This document shows positions 59,080-64,000 of a DNA stretch of 64,000 nucleotides, piece by piece. A program made the translations under genes and the position numbers. The stretch is taken from contig JAZOOJ010000007.1 in the NCBI GenBank assembly GCA_045655005.1, positions 62,001 to 126,000 of the forward strand. Direction: 5' to 3'. This stretch comes from UMGS1908 sp045655005 (lineage in GTDB: Bacteria > Bacillota > Clostridia > Christensenellales > UBA1242). Below the pieces are notes generated by a model that worked only from the letters and a program-made list of their open reading frames with translations, did not search any database and was not told where the DNA came from. Within the stretch, counting starts at the first letter, position 1; every line of letters begins with the position of its first letter.

Positions 59080-61485
59080 TTAATATTTACTATTATTAAA
59101 AGTTATATCTATACTCTTTGTGTCATTATTAAACATATACTCAATTTCTTGTATTGAGCAAGAAGCTTTTAAATTGCCTGTTAAATCCACATCAAAAGCA
59201 TTATAACCATTAAGTCGTAATTTTTTAATCTCTTCTTTCATTGAAAGATTGTTTAATGATTTTTCTTTTCTAATTTCACTTATAATAAACAACAAATCTT
59301 CACACTGTTCTAATTCACAATCTCGTTGAGTTATGCAATTATATTCTGTTAAATAAATAGATTGGCAACCCTCATTTTGTTTAAACATCTCGTGATATAT
59401 TTCCTCTGTTATATGAGGGAAATACAATGAAAACTGTTTAAGCATTTCAAATAAAATGTTATACAATGTAAACATCGCAGACTCTTTCTCTTTTTCACCA
59501 TAAATCTCAGGCTTATATAAATTATGCTTAATAATTTCAATATAATTATCGCAGAAATCCCAAAAAAAGTTTTCTAATTCTTTAATAGCTAAACCAATCT
59601 CGCAATCATTCAATTTCTCAATAAACGCAGTTTGCTCTTTTGCAAATTTATTTAAGTAATATTTATCAATGTTTGATAATTCGCATTCCATAGGTTTATA
59701 ACCTTCTAAAAATAACGATGCAAATTTTGCCAAATTCCATAACTTATTTGATAACTTTTTACCGCTGACAAAATCATCAAAACTCATTGCACGATCTTTA
59801 CCTAAACTTGTATAGCATGCCCAATATCTTAAAATATCTGGCGACCAAATTTTTATAAGTTCTTGTGGCGTACTTTTCGAATTGGATTTGCTTTTGCTTA
59901 GTTTTTCATTGTTCTCAGACTTAATAAATCCTGAAATCATAATATCTTTCCATGGCAACTTTTGAAAATGAAGTAAACTTTTAATCATAGTATAAAAGTC
60001 CCAAACACGAATATTATCATGAGCATTTGGCCTTAAACTATAAGGAATTCCGATATCGGACAGACCATAATTAAATTCTATATCGCTTGCAATTTGCGGT
60101 GTTAAAGATGAAGTCGCCCAGGTATCCATAACATCGGCTTCTGGAATAAACTTATCACTACCGCATTTACAATGTTTTGAAGGTAACAACTCATTTGGAT
60201 CAATAGGCAATTCATCAATGTTTGGCAAAATTATTTCACCGCAATTTTCACAATACCAAATTGGAAATGGTATACCGTAATACCTTTGCCTTGAAATACA
60301 CCAATCCCATTTTAGATTTTCAATCCAGTTTAACAATCTATTCTTCATAGAAATTGGATGCCAATTTAATTTATTAGTAGCATCAATAAGTTCTTTTTTC
60401 ATATCCAGAATGTTTATAAACCATTGTTTCTTACTAAGAATTTCAATAGGCTTCCCACATCTCTCATGAGTTGCCACCATATGAGTAATAGGTTCTTGTT
60501 TAATTAATATCCCCATTTCTTTTAAATCAGTAATAATCAGTTCTCGTGCTTTAATTACGCTAAGACCCGAATACTTACCTGCAATTTCTAACATTTTACC
60601 ATTAGTAGAAATGCATTCCTTGATTTCAAGATTATATTCTTTTTGCCACTTGCAATCCGCCTCATCTCCAAAAGTACAACACATTACTATCCCAGACCCC
60701 TTGTTCATATCAGCATCAGGATTTGCAATAATAGGAATTTCGATGTTATAAATTGGAGTTATTGCAGTCATTCCAATATACTTATTATTTTTACAATCTT
60801 TTGGATTAATAAATAAACAATCACATCCGCAAAGAAGTTCCGGCCTACTTGTTGCTATAATAAGTTTATCATTACTATTTTTAAGTGAAAATTCTATATA
60901 ATTTAAAGTGCTGTTTATTTCTTGTGTTTCAATTTCACTTTGTGCTATTGCAGTATGACATTCCCCACACCATAAACACGCACCGTTTTTATGAGAAATT
61001 TTCCCATCTTGGTAAAGTTTGATGAATGATTCTTGGGAAATTTTTCTACTTCTTTCACTTATCGTATTATAGCAATTATTGAGATTTGCACTATAACCTA
61101 TGCTTTCATATAATTTTTTAAATTCTTTTTCAAGCTCGGTTGTTTCATTATTGCAAATAGCAATAAATTCACTTCTTGGCATTTCGTGAGCCTTTATTTT
61201 ATGTTTTTTCTCTACATACCTTTCGGTCGGCAAACCATTATCGTCAAAACCGAAAGGAAAGTAAATTTCTTTGCCTAATTTTTTTTGGTGTCTTGCTATA
61301 ACATCAATGTGGGTATAACTGGACAAATGCCCCATATGTATGTTCCCATTTATTGTTGGCGGTGGAGTGTCTATGGAATATATTTCTTTATTCGAAATTT
61401 TATCAAATTTGAAAATTCCATTTTTTGCCCAATACTCTTGCCATTTTTTATCATTTATTTCATATTCATATTTTTTTGTAAACAT
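59080..61485 (-). CDS. valS: Valyl-tRNA synthetase, archaeal/rickettsial-type features
   Basis: Class I synthetase of 801 residues charging tRNA-Val. HIGH is in TPPPTINGNIHMGHLSS; the editing domain has ATSRPELLCGCDCLF; KMSKS reads EKLSKSKSN. The segment ADVMDTWATSSLTPQI is that of archaeal and rickettsial ValRS, where most bacteria have a DTWFSSAL version. The C-terminal coiled-coil arm of typical bacterial ValRS is reduced. The ATG at 61485 has an AAGGAG ribosome binding site; the frame is open 35 codons further upstream but those codons lie in the leader, after the terminator. Regulation is by a leader-peptide attenuator, not a T-box. A transferred gene is likely. Confidence 0.9.
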   Translation of the reverse strand: MFTKKYEYEINDKKWQEYWAKNGIFKFDKISNKEIYSIDTPPPTINGNIHMGHLSSYTHIDVIARHQKKLGKEIYFPFGFDDNGLPTERYVEKKHKIKAHEMPRSEFIAICNNETTELEKEFKKLYESIGYSANLNNCYNTISERSRKISQESFIKLYQDGKISHKNGACLWCGECHTAIAQSEIETQEINSTLNYIEFSLKNSNDKLIIATSRPELLCGCDCLFINPKDCKNNKYIGMTAITPIYNIEIPIIANPDADMNKGSGIVMCCTFGDEADCKWQKEYNLEIKECISTNGKMLEIAGKYSGLSVIKARELIITDLKEMGILIKQEPITHMVATHERCGKPIEILSKKQWFINILDMKKELIDATNKLNWHPISMKNRLLNWIENLKWDWCISRQRYYGIPFPIWYCENCGEIILPNIDELPIDPNELLPSKHCKCGSDKFIPEADVMDTWATSSLTPQIASDIEFNYGLSDIGIPYSLRPNAHDNIRVWDFYTMIKSLLHFQKLPWKDIMISGFIKSENNEKLSKSKSNSKSTPQELIKIWSPDILRYWACYTSLGKDRAMSFDDFVSGKKLSNKLWNLAKFASLFLEGYKPMECELSNIDKYYLNKFAKEQTAFIEKLNDCEIGLAIKELENFFWDFCDNYIEIIKHNLYKPEIYGEKEKESAMFTLYNILFEMLKQFSLYFPHITEEIYHEMFKQNEGCQSIYLTEYNCITQRDCELEQCEDLLFIISEIRKEKSLNNLSMKEEIKKLRLNGYNAFDVDLTGNLKASCSIQEIEYMFNNDTKSIDITFNNSKY

Positions 61486-61592
61486 AATTTTTCTCCTTAA
61501 TATTTTTCTGTTTTGGTTCTTTGACAATTTGAAAATCAACTTTGTAGTTTCTTGTGTGAAAAGATAGTCAAAGCAATTTACAAAAAACAAAA

Positions 61593-61620
61593 AACCAGAT
61601 AAGCGTTATGCTATCTGGTT
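61593..61620 (-). terminator. Leader terminator of valS
   Basis: Stem AACCAGATA / TATCTGGTT followed by TTTT on the minus strand. The 10-base loop contains CATAACGC (61603-61610), complementary to GCGTTGTG (61668-61675) upstream. Confidence 0.85.
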
Positions 61621-61711
61621 TAATTAATAATTAAGTAAAATTATATTCTTAAATGATTCCCAGTTCACACAACGCAAAAAGTGTATGTGCAAACCTTAAT
61701 GCACACACATA

Positions 61712-61750
61712 CTAAATCACGACTGTGTTAATAAGAATCATTATTTTCAT
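61712..61750 (-). CDS. Leader peptide of valS
   Basis: A 12-codon frame, MKIMILINTVVI, with a GAAGGAG ribosome binding site 6-7 bases before the ATG. Codons 10-11 are GTC GTG (valine), codons 3, 5, 7 and 12 are isoleucine. It sits about 22 bases after the predicted transcript start. The ACA codon before the Val pair is part of the sequestering stem described for the attenuator. Too short to score as a protein gene; the evidence is its ribosome binding site, cognate codons and position. Confidence 0.7.
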   Translation of the reverse strand: MKIMILINTVVI

Positions 61751-61778
61751 AAAATCTCCTTCAATTGGTACTTACTAT

Positions 61779-61807
61779 AATTTACCATAAAAGTTTTAAA
61801 ATGTCAA
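61779..61807 (-). promoter_or_regulatory. valS promoter
   Basis: TTGACA (61802-61807) with TAAATT (61779-61784) at 17 bases on the minus strand. A TATAGT lies 5 bases further on, so the exact -10 is uncertain. Confidence 0.6.
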
Positions 61808-61887
61808 TAATTACAAGACAAACAGTACATTCTCATAAACGAACTTTTAAACAAATCTTTTAATTATATTAAGACATTGCTTTCTTT

Positions 61888-63138
61888 TTATACCTTTCTT
61901 GCGCAAAGAATTCCATCTTTAAACCCACAAGGTGTTGCACACTTATACCCAGCCATACATCTGGCACCTTTTGTTAATGGATTTATTCGATTATATAACT
62001 GCAAGTAATAACTCGCATCTTCAACATCTTTTGCTTTCTTCTCTAATGCATTTGCGTACGCAATAGTGTTTTCACGAACAACATTCATAACATCTCTTTG
62101 AGCACAGGTGCAAAGTCTTTCTTTTGCCCTCAAAATAAAGCTATCAAATGTTCCACTTTCACACACTTTTATTAATGCTCCTTGCGGAATATCATCAACA
62201 CTCTTCTTCGCCAAATCTAAAAGCCATAAATCCACCAAATTTTTATCGTCTTTAATTACTTCAGGTATAAAGAACTTCCTTGTTTCACCACTTAAAAATT
62301 TGTCAATTGATGCTTTATCTATAAAGTAATCTAAACTTCTATGTCTATGTAAATCTGCAAGAGCTGGAATCGAACACTCATATGTCGTTTGATAGGAATA
62401 ATCAAAATAGGTGCTGTTAAAGCCCTCCCTAATCAATGTCAACCCTCTCCCCTTATTATCATTTGCCACATTTTCTTTATATAAGTTATTCTCTTTTGCA
62501 AAATTAACAAAACATTCAAAATATGGTTTTAGTCTTTCATACACGTAATTTGATGGTTTTTGTATTTCATTTTCAAACCAATGACAAATATAATTAAGTT
62601 GACGGAAACTTGTTGTATAAATCAAATTGGTTGCTGGTAAAAAAATAGAGTTTAAACATCTGGTATTCTCTTGTGCCAACTTCTTGATTTTAATATCGGT
62701 CATAAATGGCTCAGCTGGATACATTTCTTTGATTTTTCTCATAAAAATTTCAAGCCACTTGTCATACAAATTTTCTCTGTCGTTAGGATCCTTTAAAATT
62801 GTATAGCGTCCACTTTTTTCACTAGTGTAATATTCTTTTTCATTATTTAAAATCATTGCAAAAATTTTAGGAACACCTGTTATTTCTAATGATAAGTGAG
62901 AATGACCAAAACAACTGTGATGACCTGAATTTGCCACCAAATCCCCTCTACTACTGTGCTTCTCTGGTTCTTGATTTAAAAGACTGTCAAAACTGTCTTT
63001 CATATAACAAGTTCCCCCCATTAATCCAGCCATATACGTGTTATAATCAATATCAAACTTGGATTTCTCATCAAATGGTATTCTTGCATCTTCCCCCTCT
63101 TTTGCAAGACGTGTTACCGCCATTAATTTTAACTCCAT
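61888..63138 (-). CDS. Long ThyX-like flavin-dependent thymidylate synthase
   Basis: A 416-residue protein related to ThyX, which makes dTMP from dUMP with FAD and methylene-THF; ordinary ThyX has 220-260 residues. The first half has GHHSCFGHSHLSLEITGVPK and YYTSEKSGRYT, aligning with the family H-x-S...EH and S-x-R-Y segments, but the RHR stretch is replaced (ILNNE). The second half has ADLHRHRSLDYF, with the RHR. The protein looks like two ThyX-type halves sharing the motifs. The C-terminus has Cys pairs (GARCMAGYKCATPCGF). It has an AAAGGAG ribosome binding site. Active-enzyme status is plausible but unproven. Confidence 0.7.
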   Translation of the reverse strand: MELKLMAVTRLAKEGEDARIPFDEKSKFDIDYNTYMAGLMGGTCYMKDSFDSLLNQEPEKHSSRGDLVANSGHHSCFGHSHLSLEITGVPKIFAMILNNEKEYYTSEKSGRYTILKDPNDRENLYDKWLEIFMRKIKEMYPAEPFMTDIKIKKLAQENTRCLNSIFLPATNLIYTTSFRQLNYICHWFENEIQKPSNYVYERLKPYFECFVNFAKENNLYKENVANDNKGRGLTLIREGFNSTYFDYSYQTTYECSIPALADLHRHRSLDYFIDKASIDKFLSGETRKFFIPEVIKDDKNLVDLWLLDLAKKSVDDIPQGALIKVCESGTFDSFILRAKERLCTCAQRDVMNVVRENTIAYANALEKKAKDVEDASYYLQLYNRINPLTKGARCMAGYKCATPCGFKDGILCARKV

Positions 63139-63167
63139 AATCTTCTCCTTTGTTCTTTATATGAAAA

Positions 63168-63194
63168 ATGTTCACTTATTGCAAGCGAACATTT
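63168..63194 (-). terminator. Intrinsic terminator of mreB
   Basis: Stem AATGTTCGCTT / AAGTGAACATT with one wobble pair and a 5-base loop, then TTTTTC on the minus strand, directly after the mreB stop codon. Confidence 0.8.
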
Positions 63195-63197
63195 ATT

Positions 63198-64000
63198 TTA
63201 TAATTCTGACAATTCTTTTAATAGTTTTGCATCGCTTAGCAATTTCCCAGCACCCAAACAATCGATTGCAGTAGTATAATCTTCAATTTTTACACTTAGC
63301 CCAAGTTCTTTTCTGAAATATTGCTCAACTCCAGTCATTAATGAATTCCCCCCCATTAAATACACACCTTTTGAAATAACATCTTGCACTATGTTTGGAG
63401 GACACTCATTCAAGATTGATTTAATCGCTTCAATTATCTTTGCATAATAATTTTCTAATACTTCATACAAATCTTGCGATTCAACAACAACTTCTCTTGC
63501 CATTTTTGTTTCTATATCTATTCCGCTAATTTCAATCTTTGACATATCATTTTTATAAAGGCTTCCAATCTCTTCTTTTAAAGATTCCGCAACACCATGT
63601 CCAATTTGAATGCCAAACTTATTTGCTATATGCTTTTCAATTGCCTTATCAATAACTTCACCGCCGACACCAATATTTACACCCTGAATTATCGAATTTA
63701 AACTTACAACCGCAATATCTGTTGACCCACCACCGATATTTACAAGACATACTCCATTAGGCTCAGCGACTGGGAAATTATATCCAATGGCACCACAAAT
63801 AATTGAAGGTACAAGCACTACGTCTTGAATTCCAACGCTGTAACAAACCTTCTCAAAAGTCTTTCTTTCTGAAAGGGTTAAACCAATTGGAGTACAAACA
63901 ACTGCTTTAATTCGTGGCTTTATAATTCCTCTTTTAATAACTTTGTTTAAAAAGGATTTCAACATTACGCACGCAAGTTCAACATCAGTTATTCTTCCCT
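63198..64000 (-). CDS. mreB: MreB/Mbl-family actin homologue, 3' part
   Basis: The gene enters from the right edge; its 5' end is outside. The visible 266 residues are the second part of an MreB-family actin, which guides peptidoglycan synthesis in rod-shaped cells. The fragment opens GRITDVELACVMLKSFL, and continues with VCTPIGLTLSERK, the phosphate-binding VNIGGGSTDIAVV (near residue 95 of the fragment), IGVGGEVID and the C-terminal YLMGGNSLMTGVE. An internal ATG at 63965 is not the start. MreB versus Mbl or MreBH cannot be told from this part; the GVYLMGGNS (usually TGGGA) is somewhat divergent. Confidence 0.88.
   Translation of the reverse strand, partial: GRITDVELACVMLKSFLNKVIKRGIIKPRIKAVVCTPIGLTLSERKTFEKVCYSVGIQDVVLVPSIICGAIGYNFPVAEPNGVCLVNIGGGSTDIAVVSLNSIIQGVNIGVGGEVIDKAIEKHIANKFGIQIGHGVAESLKEEIGSLYKNDMSKIEISGIDIETKMAREVVVESQDLYEVLENYYAKIIEAIKSILNECPPNIVQDVISKGVYLMGGNSLMTGVEQYFRKELGLSVKIEDYTTAIDCLGAGKLLSDAKLLKELSEL

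Larger units (their letters stand above)
61593..61772 (-). promoter_or_regulatory. valS leader: predicted valine-responsive transcription attenuator
   Basis: No T-box core is present. In transcript order the leader has a 12-codon peptide with tandem Val codons, a hairpin (GTATGTG / CACATAC, 61681-61712), an antiterminator strand GCGTTGTG (61668-61675), then the terminator whose loop carries the complementary CATAACGC. The antiterminator strand overlaps TGTGT (61667-61671), which can pair with ACACA (61724-61728) just before the Val codons; GAATCATT (61652-61659) pairs with AATGATTC (61735-61742) in the peptide-coding region. A ribosome stalled at the Val codons would disrupt this sequestering stem and free the antiterminator. 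Pairings are visible in sequence; the mechanism is inferred. Confidence 0.65.

Noticed and set aside
61486..61590. N-terminal extension of ValRS by 35 codons
   Set aside because: These codons lie after the leader terminator, contain the ribosome binding site AAGGAG for the ATG at 61485, and do not resemble ValRS.

Overview
The window is a gene-dense, AT-rich stretch of a Bacillota (Clostridia-like) chromosome. No rRNA, tRNA, insertion sequence, prophage or CRISPR was seen. Pointers to Bacillota are Mini-III RNase next to RlmB, SpoVG, CwlD, an SpoIIQ-like M23 protein, WhiA, DivIVA-like and YkvI proteins, T-box leaders, strong AGGAGG-type ribosome binding sites and TTGACA/TATAAT promoters. The NifU-like plus GGGtGRT gene pair is typical of anaerobic gut Clostridia. 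Genus cannot be assigned from this sequence alone.

Layout. 1-12 kb: RNA maturation (rlmB, mrnC), a short pyrophosphatase, cwlD, a lytic transglycosylase, polA, then envelope proteins (a 1 kb-residue membrane-anchored surface protein, a frameshifted lipoprotein, an M23 peptidase). 11.7-18.3 kb: proS with a complex attenuator leader, a flippase-like membrane protein, and ileS with a T-box. 18.3-27.9 kb: HAD phosphatase, murC, pepF, DivIVA-like protein, lgt, acpS, recX, yigZ and three unknowns. 28.0-29.8 kb: the NifU-like/GGGtGRT pair. 29.8-45.4 kb: a long minus-strand run with murB, a PHP phosphoesterase, whiA, dnaE, pfkA, a TPR protein, a solute-binding-like protein, uvrC, prfA, prmC, rpmE, spoVG and a nucleotidyltransferase. 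45.4-51.8 kb: a small XRE repressor with twin operators and its divergent membrane target, tyrS (T-box), pyk, a methyltransferase and a YkvI-type transporter. 51.8-57.2 kb: a surface protein, an FtsX-like half permease and a catalytically degenerate ABC ATPase. 57.2-64 kb: glyS (T-box), valS (leader-peptide attenuator), a long ThyX-like protein and the 3' part of mreB.

The most interesting signal is regulatory. Five aminoacyl-tRNA synthetase genes lie here. ileS, tyrS and glyS carry T-boxes, as expected. valS and proS do not. Each instead has a promoter, a short open reading frame with a good ribosome binding site and codons for the cognate amino acid (Val-Val; Pro), then intrinsic terminators. 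In both leaders a strand downstream of the peptide is complementary to the loop of the terminator hairpin and can alternatively be held in a stem with the peptide-coding region. This is the logic of ribosome-mediated attenuation, built from 'terminator-loop' antiterminators. The two genes also look unlike normal Bacillota versions: ValRS has archaeal/rickettsial-type signatures and ProRS lacks the editing insertion. The IleRS has a swapped GXHH active-site motif.

Other oddities are an ABC ATPase lacking both the catalytic glutamate and the switch histidine, a ThyX whose key motifs are split over two halves, a UvrC without its C-terminal HhH domain, a PfkA with Asp-to-Asn in the Mg site, and apparently leaderless promoters for murC and lgt.
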